Positions 8,106 to 18,200 of a stretch of DNA of 64,000 nucleotides are shown here, piece after piece (positions within the stretch are counted from its first letter, which is position 1; the number at the start of each line of letters is the position of its first letter). Source of the stretch: Bacteroidaceae bacterium (GTDB lineage: Bacteria; Bacteroidota; Bacteroidia; Bacteroidales; Bacteroidaceae); contig JAKSLM010000002.1 of assembly GCA_024401225.1 (NCBI GenBank), positions 57,444 through 121,443 on the forward strand, given 5' to 3'. Below the pieces are notes generated by a model that made no database searches, was not told the origin of the DNA, and saw nothing but the letters and a program-made list of their open reading frames with translations. A program made the position numbers and the translations under genes.

Positions 8106-8756
8106 ATGAAGAAGTTTTTTATATCACTATTGGCGATTATAATGCCACTTTGTCTTTTTGCTCAGAATTTTAATTCTTCTCTGCGCCAGTACACAGGCAA
8201 GAAGGGTTTCTATCCACAACAGGAGGATGCCGCATACTTGAAGGGAATGGTTCCGGAAAGGGATGGAAAGGTCGTTTTCTCGGAGACAATAAGCGTACCT
8301 GGCAAGACAAAAGATCAGATCTATGCTGCAGCTGCAGGATGGGCAACACTTCGCTTCACAGCCAACTCGGCTCGCGGTGAATGGGATCATCCTGACTTCT
8401 TCAAGAATACGGAATATGCACAGGTGCGTTCTGCCAACAAAGAGTCAGGAAGCATCACTTGCCAGGGTGCAGAAGAGATGGTGTTCCGTAGTGCAGCCCT
8501 CATCAAGGACTATTGCAACATCACATACACCGTAGATCTTGACATCAAGGATGGCGCTGTGAACTTCACCATGAAGAGCATCCAGTACGTGTATCTCGGA
8601 AGCGCAAGCGAACACATGACTGCCGAGGAATACATCACCGATGCTGAATGCTTCACAAAGAAAGGCACACTCAGAAAGCCATTTGCCAAGTTCCGTGTAC
8701 GTACCATCGACCTCAAGTACGATCTCGTGAAAGAACTCACAAAGGCATTGCAATAG
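8106..8756 (+). CDS. secreted DUF4468-type protein
   Basis: The 216 residues begin with a signal peptide ending at CLFAQ (about residue 20). The body begins a DUF4468-like domain at about residue 58, with the pattern GKVVFSETISVPGKTKDQIY followed by a mixed alpha/beta region ending FRVRTIDLKYDLVKEL. DUF4468 proteins are common in Bacteroidetes and have no established function; many are exported. It is the first gene of a probable six-gene operon, with an ATG 26 bp after a TATATTTG promoter element. Function unknown. Confidence 0.85.
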   Translation: MKKFFISLLAIIMPLCLFAQNFNSSLRQYTGKKGFYPQQEDAAYLKGMVPERDGKVVFSETISVPGKTKDQIYAAAAGWATLRFTANSARGEWDHPDFFKNTEYAQVRSANKESGSITCQGAEEMVFRSAALIKDYCNITYTVDLDIKDGAVNFTMKSIQYVYLGSASEHMTAEEYITDAECFTKKGTLRKPFAKFRVRTIDLKYDLVKELTKALQ

Positions 8757-8778
8757 TTTATAGAAACAAGGAAATGTC

Positions 8779-9030
8779 ATGCAACAAGACGAAATAGACA
8801 AGATAATAGCAGAAGCCGTAGCCGACAGCAAGAAGAAGTCGCACCATCGTCCCAAGACTGATGGAGTGCTGCGTGCCCGTCAGATCCTTAACTGGACATT
8901 CATGATAGGCTTCATAGCTGCCGTGATTATTTATTTTGCTTATCCCGACAACAAGGTGCTGTTCTTCTCCGTAGGATTCGGATCGATGGTGTTGAAGCTC
9001 GTTGAGTTCTACCTTCGATTCATGTTCTAA
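8779..9030 (+). CDS. small membrane protein
   Basis: The 83 residues have a charged, lysine-rich cytoplasmic start (DSKKKSHHRP) followed by two hydrophobic segments at about 35-55 and 60-80. The ATG at 8779 follows an AAGGA-like ribosome site. It lies 22 bp after the DUF4468 gene and 25 bp before the porin gene, so it is translated from the same mRNA. I do not recognise the family. The two-helix form suggests an accessory inner-membrane protein. Confidence 0.8.
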   Translation: MQQDEIDKIIAEAVADSKKKSHHRPKTDGVLRARQILNWTFMIGFIAAVIIYFAYPDNKVLFFSVGFGSMVLKLVEFYLRFMF

Positions 9031-9055
9031 GAGACAACCCTAAAAACTACAAATA

Positions 9056-11107
9056 TTGAATACAACTCGTTTTTACATATTATTACTTCTCGTATTGACC
9101 ACGGCCGACAGAGCCGTGGCTCAGCGTGTTATTGGCGACCTTGAGTCGAACACCGACATGTCGATGAGTGCGCGTGGCGACACCATAGGCAAGCACAAGG
9201 AAGGCAAGGTGCCTACAGAGGTGAGATGCTGGACCATTGATGAGATATATGGCAACATCACGCCTATCCATCCCGACACTCTGCATCACCAATACCAGAA
9301 CAACTCGCTCACAGAAGGACTCAATGGACAGTACAACACATTGGGCAACCTCGGATCGCCTCGTCAGAATCGCATCTTCATGGATCGCGATCCGATGCAC
9401 AACTTCATCTTCCTCACTCCCTACGATCAGTTCTACACTCCTACAGAGCGATTCCGCCACTACAACACGAAGTCGCCATTCATGAACCTTGCCTACAATT
9501 GGTGTGGAGAAAAGACAACGGGTTATGACAACTTCTCGGCTGTATATACTCAGAACGTGGGAAAGCGTGCAAACTTCGGTGCACAATACAAATACCTCTA
9601 TGGCCAGGGTTACTATAACAATCAAAGTACGGGATATATGAACACCTCCGTATGGGCTTCATATCTTGGAGATAAATACAATCTTCACTTCTACTACACC
9701 CATAACTACATGAAGGGAGGAGAGAACGGAGGTATGACAGACGAGCGCTACATTACCGACCCATACAGCGTGGAGGCCAATATGACCACTCGCGACTACC
9801 CTACCCACCTTTCGCGTACATGGAACCGCCAGGAACAGGACGTCATCTTCCTCAACCATCATTATAACATTGGATTCTATCGTACCGAAAACGATAGCGA
9901 TTCCATCAACACGAAGCGTTACTTTGTGCCAGTCACAAAGATCTTCCACACCGTGAAGGTGAGCAAGTTCTGGCACAACTACCGTGCTTATCGCGAGAGC
10001 AACGACTACTATCACTCTCATCAGTATCTGTTCAACGATACAATCAACGATCACACCACATCGTTTTCCGTACGCAACAACGTCGGTCTTGCACTTTGTG
10101 AGGGATTCCAGAAATGGGCAGCATTCGGACTGAATGCATATGTCGGCCACGAATATCGTAATTATGTACAGCCTGACACGGTAGTCGGTGGTTTCGGTTC
10201 AAAACCTCTGGGACGATATGAGAAAAGGAAGGATTCGGAGTACAACTTGTATGTAGGTGGTCAGCTGATACGTACACAAGGCTCATTGATCCATTATAAT
10301 GTCAACGCCGAATTTGTGTTCCTTGGTTCCGACTTTGGACAGTTGGACCTCAATGGACATGGCGAACTCAATCTGCCAATGTTTGGTGATACGACCAAGG
10401 TGGAAGTAAATGCATACATTAAGAACATAAATCCATCCTACTTCTTCCGTCATTTCCACTCAACTTATGCATGGTGGGATCAGGACACAAAGAAGGAGTG
10501 GCGCCAACGCATCGAAGGCGTTCTGTCCAACCGACGCACAGGTACAAGGATAAGGGTAGGTGTTGAGAACATCGAAAATTATACTTACTTCATCAACGAT
10601 GGAGAGATGCGCAATTCCAAGTTGACTAACCACATCGTTGGTACCCAGCACACCGGCAACATTCAGGTCATAAGTGCCAATCTGCAGCAGAACCTGGCGT
10701 TCGGGCCTTTGCATCTTGATGTCGATGCTACTTACCAATTCACATCCAACAAGGAAGTGCTCCCACTCCCAGCGCTTTCGCTCTACGGCAATCTCTACCT
10801 CGACTTCCGCATAGCCAAGGTGCTGCATTGCGAGCTTGGTGCTGACTGTAAGTATTTCACCGAATACTATGCACAGGACTATTCGCCGGTAGTTTGCAAC
10901 TTCACAAACCAGAATCCTAACAGAATGGTGAAGGTCGGTAACTACCCTATTGCCTCTGTGTATGCAAACTTCGACCTCAAGCGTCTTCGCTTCTACGTAC
11001 AGTACTATCATGTCAATCAAAGCGACGGACGTTATTTCACAGTACCTTTCTATCCACTCAATCCAGGTGGCATACATTTCGGCTTGAGCTGGAACTTCTA
11101 CGATTGA
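9056..11107 (+). CDS. putative outer-membrane porin (Porin_10-like), TTG start
   Basis: The 683 residues include a signal peptide (LLLLVLTTADRAVAQ, cleaved near residue 23). After about residue 75 the chain is made of alternating aromatic beta-strands and ends in an outer-membrane-type strand, GLSWNFYD. This fits the Bacteroidetes 'putative porin' family (Pfam Porin_10). The start is TTG at 9056: an in-frame stop lies at 9041, and the next ATG would remove the signal peptide. The protein would form a channel in the outer membrane; its solute is unknown. It sits in the 8106-14941 operon. Confidence 0.85.
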   Translation: MNTTRFYILLLLVLTTADRAVAQRVIGDLESNTDMSMSARGDTIGKHKEGKVPTEVRCWTIDEIYGNITPIHPDTLHHQYQNNSLTEGLNGQYNTLGNLGSPRQNRIFMDRDPMHNFIFLTPYDQFYTPTERFRHYNTKSPFMNLAYNWCGEKTTGYDNFSAVYTQNVGKRANFGAQYKYLYGQGYYNNQSTGYMNTSVWASYLGDKYNLHFYYTHNYMKGGENGGMTDERYITDPYSVEANMTTRDYPTHLSRTWNRQEQDVIFLNHHYNIGFYRTENDSDSINTKRYFVPVTKIFHTVKVSKFWHNYRAYRESNDYYHSHQYLFNDTINDHTTSFSVRNNVGLALCEGFQKWAAFGLNAYVGHEYRNYVQPDTVVGGFGSKPLGRYEKRKDSEYNLYVGGQLIRTQGSLIHYNVNAEFVFLGSDFGQLDLNGHGELNLPMFGDTTKVEVNAYIKNINPSYFFRHFHSTYAWWDQDTKKEWRQRIEGVLSNRRTGTRIRVGVENIENYTYFINDGEMRNSKLTNHIVGTQHTGNIQVISANLQQNLAFGPLHLDVDATYQFTSNKEVLPLPALSLYGNLYLDFRIAKVLHCELGADCKYFTEYYAQDYSPVVCNFTNQNPNRMVKVGNYPIASVYANFDLKRLRFYVQYYHVNQSDGRYFTVPFYPLNPGGIHFGLSWNFYD

Positions 11108-11142
11108 TCAACATTACAACAACTACACATTATATATAATAT

Positions 11143-12102
11143 ATGAAAATAGTAATTCTCGATGGATATTCGGTATCACAGGACGACCTTGGATGGGATT
11201 GTCTTGAAGAACTTGCCGACGTTGAAGTCTACGACCGAACATCCGAAGATGACATAATCAGCCGATGCAAAGGAGCCGAGATTGTACTTACCAACAAGGT
11301 GGTACTTAGTGCTGAAATACTGAACATGCTGCCTCGCCTCCAGTACATTGGCGTACTTGCTACCGGCTACAATGTGGTCGATCTCGAACAGGCCACACGC
11401 CAGAACATCACCGTAACCAACATACCGGCCTATTCAACCGAAAGCGTAGCTCAGATGGTGTTCTGCCACCTTCTTAATATTGTAGGACAAGTAGGCCACT
11501 ATGCAGAGGAAAACAAGAAAGGACGCTGGAGCCAGTCGGCAGACTTCTGCTACCTCGACCATAACCTCTTCGAACTCAATGGCAAGAAGATGGGTATCAT
11601 TGGCCTGGGCAACACAGGTATGGCTACTGCGCGTATTGCCACAGCATTTGGACTTAAGGTCTATGCCTATACAAGCAAGGATGAAGACGACCTGCCAGAA
11701 GGCATACGCAAGGCCGATCTTGACGATGTGTTTACTGAGTGCGACATTGTGAGTCTCCATTGTCCTCTCACACCCGACACACACCACATCATCAATCGTC
11801 AGCGTCTGGCTTCGATGAAAGATTCTGCAATCCTCATCAATACAGGTCGCGGTCCGCTCGTCGATGATGAGGCATTGGCAGAAGCACTTGAGAACGATGT
11901 CATTGCAGCTTACGGAGCCGATGTGCTTACCACCGAACCAGCACCAGCTGACAATCCGCTGCTTAAGGCGCCTAATTGTTATCTGACGCCTCACATTGCT
12001 TGGGCAACACGCGAAGCACGTATGCGCCTCATCAACACTTGTAAGAACAATATTCAGGCATTCATTGATGGCGATCCTATCAATGTTGTCAACGATTTAT
12101 AA
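11143..12102 (+). CDS. D-2-hydroxyacid dehydrogenase (glycerate dehydrogenase/hydroxypyruvate reductase-like)
   Basis: This cytoplasmic NAD(P)-dependent enzyme reduces 2-oxoacids such as hydroxypyruvate. The Rossmann motif GIIGLGNTGMATA is near residue 150. The catalytic Arg is in NTGRGPLVDDEAL, the Glu in TTEPAPADNPLL, and the His in LTPHIAWAT (about 284-292), which together form the family's active-site triad. The 319-residue length and the start MKIVILDGYSV resemble Bacteroidetes HprA-like enzymes, but the exact substrate cannot be fixed from sequence. It is 35 bp after the porin gene and 32 bp before the peptidase gene. Confidence 0.93.
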   Translation: MKIVILDGYSVSQDDLGWDCLEELADVEVYDRTSEDDIISRCKGAEIVLTNKVVLSAEILNMLPRLQYIGVLATGYNVVDLEQATRQNITVTNIPAYSTESVAQMVFCHLLNIVGQVGHYAEENKKGRWSQSADFCYLDHNLFELNGKKMGIIGLGNTGMATARIATAFGLKVYAYTSKDEDDLPEGIRKADLDDVFTECDIVSLHCPLTPDTHHIINRQRLASMKDSAILINTGRGPLVDDEALAEALENDVIAAYGADVLTTEPAPADNPLLKAPNCYLTPHIAWATREARMRLINTCKNNIQAFIDGDPINVVNDL

Positions 12103-12134
12103 TTACAATTCACATTCGGATCAACAAATAATAT

Positions 12135-14267
12135 ATGAAAAAGCAGGTATTACTTCCTGTGCTCACAGCCTCAATGATCATTGCAGGATGTGCCACACAG
12201 ACTAATAACGACATGGCAAAAGCAACAAAGTCTACTAACAAGCTGCTTACTGAGAGTACCAATCGCCACGGCATCGAATCGTTCGAGGATCTCACTACCA
12301 ACGATTATCGTCAGGCAACTCTTGAAGGCATTCGTCAGCACAAGGCAGAGATCGATGCTATCGCCAACAATAAGAAAACGCCAACATTCGAGAACACCAT
12401 CGCTCCGTTCGACCAGAGCGGAAAACTCCTCGAACGTGCAGAAATGACTTTCGGTCCTCTCGACGACAGTAATTCAACCGACTCTACACGTGCCCTCTCA
12501 AAGGAACTCTCACCTATCCTCTCAGCTCATAGCGACGATATCTACATGAATCAGCAGCTCTTTGAGCGTGTGAAGAAGGTTTACGATGAGATGTCGGAAG
12601 CCGACCTTACACACGAGCAGCAGAAGGTGGTTGAAAAAATTTACAAGCGCTTTGAGCGCAATGGTGCCAACCTCAGCGATGAAGACAAGGAGAAGCTTCG
12701 CAAGCTCAATCTCGAGATTTCTGCTTTGCAGATTGAGTTCTCGCAGAATCTTCTTCACGAAACCAACAACACTTATGTGGTTGCCAATAGCATCGAAGAG
12801 CTCAAAGGCCTTCCTCAGGCAAATATAGAACGTGCAGCACTTATGGCTACTGAGAACGGACAGCCAGGCAAGTGGATGTTCAACATGCAGCGTGCATCGT
12901 GCAATCCTGTGCTTCAGTACTGCTCCAACCGTGAACTCCGTCACAAAATCTACGATGCCTACTACAATCGAGGCAATCAGGATAATGAATACAACAGCAA
13001 GGACATTTGTGCCAAGCTTGTTGCTCTTCGCCTCGAACGTGCAAAACTGATGGGCTTCGAAAGCTGTGCAGCACAGATTCTTGACACACGCATGGCTAAG
13101 ACCCCAGAGGCAGTCTACAATCTCCTTGACCAGATTTGGACTCCAGCTGTCAAGAAAGCAAATGAAGAGTTGGCTGACATCCGTGAAGAAATGAAGAAGG
13201 ACGGACTCTCATGCGAACCTGAAGGATGGGACTATATGTACTATTCTGATCGTGCACGCAAGGCAAAGTATAACTTCGACGAAAGCGAAGTTTCTGAATA
13301 TCTTGAAATAAACAATGTGCTTCAGGGCATCTTCTATGTTGCCAACAAGCTCTATGGCGTTACATTCAAGGAAGTGACTGAGGATGTTCCATCCTACGAG
13401 CCAACAGCAAAAGCATGGGAGGTATACGATAAGGATCAGACACTTCTTGCCATCTTCTACAGCGACTATTATCCACGTGATGGAAAGCGTGCAGGTGCTT
13501 GGTGTACATCGTTCCGCAGCCAGCGTTACGAAGGTGAAAAGCGTATCGAACCTATCGTAGTCAATGTGTGCAGCATGACTCCTCCAAGTTCAGAGACTCC
13601 TGCACTTCAGTCAATTGACAATGTTGAAACCATGTTCCATGAGTTTGGTCATGCACTCCATTCATTCATGCGCGATGTTCATTACAATAGTGTTGGAGGT
13701 GTTGAACGCGACTTTGTCGAACTGCCATCACAGATCAACGAGCATTGGGCATTTGAACCAGAAGTGCTTGCCATCTATGCAAAGCATTACAAGACTGGCA
13801 AAATCATCCCAGATGCACTCGTAAAGAAGATAGAAGAGAGTGGAAAGTATGGTCAGGGATTTGCTACTGTTGAGTACCTCGCAGCATCTTATTCCGACAT
13901 GGACCTTCATGTACTTAAGGAAGTGCCAGCCGATCTTGATGTTATGGCATTCGAACAGAAGAAACTTGCAGAACGAGGCATCCCACGCCAGATTATGCCA
14001 CGCTATCGCATCACCAACTTCAGCCACACAATGGGTGGTGGCTATACAGCTGGCTACTACAGCTACATCTGGGCAGAAGTGCTTGATGCTGATGGATTTG
14101 AAGCATTCAAGGAGACTGGTGATATCTTCAATCAAGAAGTTGCCGAGCGCTTCCGTAAATACATCCTTACCCCAGGTGGTATCGATGACGGAATGACTAT
14201 GTACAAGAACTTCCGCGGATCTGAGCCAAAGATTGATGCACTCCTGCGCAACCGTGGTCTCAAATAA
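12135..14267 (+). CDS. dcp: M3-family peptidyl-dipeptidase, lipoprotein
   Basis: This zinc metallopeptidase of family M3 (Dcp/oligopeptidase type) removes dipeptides from peptide C-termini or cuts short peptides. The zinc motif HEFGH is at residues 502-506. The downstream FATVEYLAASYSDMDLH and the C-terminal GGGYTAGYYSYIWAEVLDAD segments are typical of Dcp. The N-terminus is a lipoprotein signal with lipobox IAGC, so the enzyme is probably anchored in the periplasm or outer membrane. At 710 residues it matches the family's usual length of about 680-720. It is in the 8106 operon. Confidence 0.94.
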   Translation: MKKQVLLPVLTASMIIAGCATQTNNDMAKATKSTNKLLTESTNRHGIESFEDLTTNDYRQATLEGIRQHKAEIDAIANNKKTPTFENTIAPFDQSGKLLERAEMTFGPLDDSNSTDSTRALSKELSPILSAHSDDIYMNQQLFERVKKVYDEMSEADLTHEQQKVVEKIYKRFERNGANLSDEDKEKLRKLNLEISALQIEFSQNLLHETNNTYVVANSIEELKGLPQANIERAALMATENGQPGKWMFNMQRASCNPVLQYCSNRELRHKIYDAYYNRGNQDNEYNSKDICAKLVALRLERAKLMGFESCAAQILDTRMAKTPEAVYNLLDQIWTPAVKKANEELADIREEMKKDGLSCEPEGWDYMYYSDRARKAKYNFDESEVSEYLEINNVLQGIFYVANKLYGVTFKEVTEDVPSYEPTAKAWEVYDKDQTLLAIFYSDYYPRDGKRAGAWCTSFRSQRYEGEKRIEPIVVNVCSMTPPSSETPALQSIDNVETMFHEFGHALHSFMRDVHYNSVGGVERDFVELPSQINEHWAFEPEVLAIYAKHYKTGKIIPDALVKKIEESGKYGQGFATVEYLAASYSDMDLHVLKEVPADLDVMAFEQKKLAERGIPRQIMPRYRITNFSHTMGGGYTAGYYSYIWAEVLDADGFEAFKETGDIFNQEVAERFRKYILTPGGIDDGMTMYKNFRGSEPKIDALLRNRGLK

Positions 14268-14290
14268 ATATTTATGCAGATATAGACAAT

Positions 14291-14941
14291 ATGTTGACAT
14301 TCAAAGCCGCACTCTTCGATTTTGATGGCACACTTGTAGACACAGAGCCTCAGTATACAATATTCTGGGGCTCTATGGCTCGCAAGTACCGCCCGGACGT
14401 ACCACGTCTCGAATACCTCATCAAGGGCACTACCCTCACCCAGATATTCGAACGCTACTTCCCCGACCCAGAGGTTCAGAAGAACATCACCATTGCTCTC
14501 AACGAATGGGAGCGCACCATGAAATACGAATTCATCCCAGGAGCCCTCGACTTTATCCACGACATTCGTAATCATGGTGTTAAAGCAGCTATCGTAACGA
14601 GCAGCAACAACATCAAGATGGACTCTGTTCGCCTTCAGATTCCCGACTTTGACTCTCTCTTCGACCGTGTATTGACCAGCGAAGACTTCACCGCCTCAAA
14701 ACCCAATCCTGATTGCTATCTCAAAGGTGCCTCCGTCTTTGGTCTTCGTACCGATGAGTGCGTAGTATTCGAGGATGCCTTCACAGGCCTTGAAGCAGGA
14801 ATGTCAGCCGGCATCTTCACCTTCGGTCTCACCACAGGCAATTCTGCCGAAGCCATCAAAGACAAATGCCACTACACCCTACCCGACTTCACATCCCTCA
14901 CCTACCAATCAGTATGTGAGATAATAAAAGGAAAGAAATAA
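14291..14941 (+). CDS. HAD-superfamily phosphatase (phosphoglucomutase/phosphatase-like)
   Basis: The 216-residue cytoplasmic protein has HAD motif I FDFDGTLVDTEP with nucleophile D10 and acid/base D12, a helical cap, motif II VTSSNN, motif III lysine in FTASKPNPDCYL, and motif IV VVFEDAFTGLEAG. This is the layout of the beta-phosphoglucomutase-like subgroup, which acts on small sugar phosphates. The exact substrate is not determined. It is the last gene of the operon, followed by a hairpin terminator. Confidence 0.92.
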   Translation: MLTFKAALFDFDGTLVDTEPQYTIFWGSMARKYRPDVPRLEYLIKGTTLTQIFERYFPDPEVQKNITIALNEWERTMKYEFIPGALDFIHDIRNHGVKAAIVTSSNNIKMDSVRLQIPDFDSLFDRVLTSEDFTASKPNPDCYLKGASVFGLRTDECVVFEDAFTGLEAGMSAGIFTFGLTTGNSAEAIKDKCHYTLPDFTSLTYQSVCEIIKGKK

Positions 14942-14956
14942 ATCGTTCCAATCTGT

Positions 14957-15043
14957 TTGCAAGAATCCACTAATATCTTTGCAGCAAAAACATCATATAC
15001 TCCTTGCACGGAAATACCATCCTTGCAAGGAGTTTTCTTTTTC
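14957..15043 (+). terminator. hairpin terminator overlapping a degenerate 22-bp repeat array
   Basis: A perfect 10-bp stem (ACTCCTTGCA at 14999-15008 with TGCAAGGAGT at 15024-15033) has a 15-nt loop and is followed by TTTTCTTTTT, so it is a good intrinsic terminator for the 8106 operon. TTGCA-type cores at 14957, 14979, 15004 and 15023 roughly keep the 22-bp spacing of the arrays near 5.0 and 40.2 kb (66 bp in total), so the terminator may derive from such an array. Confidence 0.75.
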
Positions 15044-15179
15044 ATCTTCATATATTCTCTTGCAATTTAATGTAAACTTTAACTCATAATTTTTATGGCA
15101 ATATCAAAGATATTGTGTTAAATTTAAGCTTTTGTCGATTTTTTTTACATTAATCTAACCTTCGTTTTACAAAAAGATG

Positions 15180-15187
15180 TAACTTTG
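15180..15187 (+). promoter_or_regulatory. predicted promoter -7 element of the 6,335-residue giant gene
   Basis: TAACTTTG fits TAnnTTTG and lies about 105 bp before the chosen ATG at 15292. No clear -33 TTTG is seen. Bases 15044-15179 are AT-rich and hold no ORF. Confidence 0.55.
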
Positions 15188-15291
15188 CCGTTGGCAAAGG
15201 CCATTTAGGGAATAAGAAATAACATCACGCTCCAAGCGAATTTACCAAAAGAAACAACAAGAATACACTCAACTTGAAAATCATACCGATT

Positions 15292-18200
15292 ATGAAAATA
15301 CAACATACACTTCAGTCAATCACAGTAATCACTATGATGCTTTTTGCATCAGTACAGATAGTATGGGCACAAGACCCTGATCCTAAAGTTTGGGATGGAA
15401 CGATTGCCAATAATGCAAATAATAAGTTTGCAGAAAATGGAATTACCCTTCAGGATCCGGAACAGCCAAACTCTGCGACCAACCCATATACCATTGACAA
15501 TGCAAAGGAGTTTGCATACTTTATGCGTATCTTGCATGAGAAGTGGACGGGATATTCTTCTGCATATTATTGGAAGTTGACTACTGACATAAATCTCAAT
15601 AATATCGCATGGACTCATGGTTCCAACACTAGCAACTCGTTCCAGGGACACTTTGACGGTGGTGGTTATACTATCAGCAATGTGAATCTTGAGGTTGCTA
15701 ACAACAGTAACTATGGTCTGTTCCCTACTATTCAAGGCGCAAGCGCAACAAACCTTGCTGAGGTGAAGAACCTGAACATTAGTAATGTGACCTTTACCTC
15801 TGCAGCTTCGCGTGGTGGTAACACTCGTCTTGGTGGTTTGGCAGGCTATGTCAAGCAGGCTTGTATCACAAATGTCGATGTCAGCAATGTCACCTTCACA
15901 TACACCAACACAATTACAGGAACAAACCAGCTTGGCGGTGCCATCGGCTGTATGGAGAACAACACTACTCTTGACAATGTTGACGTGACGGGCGTTACTG
16001 CTACGTTCTCAAACACAACTACAGGTCTTTATATCGGTGGTATCGTTGGTGCTTCAACAGGTACAGCCAATACCAACTCCATGATAGGTTGTGATGCCAA
16101 GACAGTCAAGGTTACTCATAGCAGCAATATCACAGGTACGACCTACATTGGTGGGCTTGTCGGTAATGCCAATACCAGCCTTAATGTCATCAACAACAAT
16201 ACCGTTAGTGGTCAAGATGGTCAGAATGATGGCAAGGCATTTGATGTAAGCGTTTCCGGAACAGTATCTACTTTTGATGCTGGTGGTCTTTTGGGTTATA
16301 CAACTGGTGGCGCACATGAGATTAAGAACAATGCAGTGTCTGATGTCTATATCACAGTAGGGGGAAATACTGCTGGTGGTTCGATTTATCTCGCCGGCTT
16401 AGTCGGTTATGCCAAGGGTGCAGGCTCTCCAAACACACGCATATTGATGCAAGGTAATACAGCGAAGAATGCTCACGTTACAATGAACGGAGTCGTTGGG
16501 CATGGTTTCTATATGGGTGGCTTCTTGGGTTATGCTGATACTAATACTAATCTGTTCAACAATACGGTAGCATCACCTGCAATCACTATTACCAACGATA
16601 TCAATGCAGAGACATACGTTGGTGGTGCCGTAGGTCGCCAGAATGGTTATACCACGATTGATGGCATGACCGTTACCAATGGTTCTATTACGGGTCCTTC
16701 TACCGATAAGAATGTGAAGAATAACGTAGCATTCTTTGTTGGTGGCTTCATTGGTCAGCAGCACTCATCTGGTACAGCGGCTTATCAGCCAAATGTGTTC
16801 AGAAACATCGCCGTTACTGGCATCAACATCAACCTTGAAAAGTATCAGCCAGCAACAACAATCACAAACCATAAGTTTGCTGTTGGTGGTATCGCAGGTT
16901 CTGTCAACGCTCCTAACAAAGATGCTAACGGCTTCTGCGGTATGCCAGAGAATATCATCTTCAAGGGTGGTAGGATCTATGCGCCATACGCTACAACCAG
17001 TCCTACGGTGTCAAACTTCAATAACAGCAACCCAAGTCATAACACCATGACTACGGAAGTGGTTGTTACTATCGACGCACTGGACAAAGCAAAGACAAAG
17101 ACGTGGTACTATAGCGACTATGAACTTGGATTGTCACAAGGTTTCCTTAATAGCGAAGCTGTAATAGCTGACAATGCCACTACAGCAAAGGATAAGTTCC
17201 ATAAGAACTATACTTCAAGTGCAACGATAACAGTACGTGATGGAATAAGTTACCTCACCGTAAATAATTTAACATTCCAGAAGAGTAACCGCCATCAGGA
17301 TAGTGAGCGCGACTCAAAGACCGTTCTGTGGTGGACAAACACTGCGGGCTATAATGCTAATGGTGCATCGGCGGATATGTTTACTAACGAGGAACAGCCT
17401 ATCTATCCTCATCAGGCACCAGCCACAGCTCCTGTTGCAACAACATACCCTTACTACTGGTACTTCTTCCAGGGTGTGTCAAATGCCAACTATGTAACTG
17501 ACGCAGTTGCAGAGAAGATTATTGCTGGTATTGCTGGGAACAAGACGGAGGCTGCTAAGGATCATCCTATCACCCTTACTATCTCCAACCCTAACGAGAA
17601 CGAGCGTGGCTTCGATCAGCGTACCATCTCTGTTGTTGCAAAGACTACAGACAATGAAGGTAATGTTGTTGATGCTACTACTGGAATCTCTGGCTATCAG
17701 TGGTATGTCAACGGTGTAGCCAATGGCACAGGTACATCCATCAACCTTACTCCACACTGGAAGGACGGTATGGGTATTACAGTCAATGCACTCAACGGTG
17801 AGGCTGTCGTTGCAACAGCAACTTACACCCTTGCTCCTGGTGTGCTTAAGACAAAGGCTGGCAGCAGCGAGAAGATTCGCTCCGACATCAACGCTCGTGG
17901 TACAAAGGCTAATCCTTACATCATCGACTGTGAGAACGCTTTGCGCCAGTGGTCGTACCTCTCAACAGTACAAACTGGTACACTCTGGGAAGGAATCATC
18001 AAGCCTGTAGCACCATTCCCAACAAACCAGATTGCCGGTCACTACGGACGTGCTTACTATGAGTTGGGTGCAGACATTACCATGGGCAGCGATCCTTTCA
18101 TCCCAATCTCTCACGTTGGTTACGGCAGTGATGGAACATGGGGAACATACTCCAACAACTTTAGCTTCCAGGGTAACTTCGACGGTAAGGGGCATAAAAT

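Noticed and set aside
8445-8855. 136-residue minus-strand ORF
   Set aside because: It is a shadow of the DUF4468 and small membrane-protein genes, which have better starts and spacing.
15274-15291. TTG start for the 6,335-residue giant
   Set aside because: The ATG at 15292 gives a cleaner signal peptide; the added six residues (MKIIPI) look like noise.
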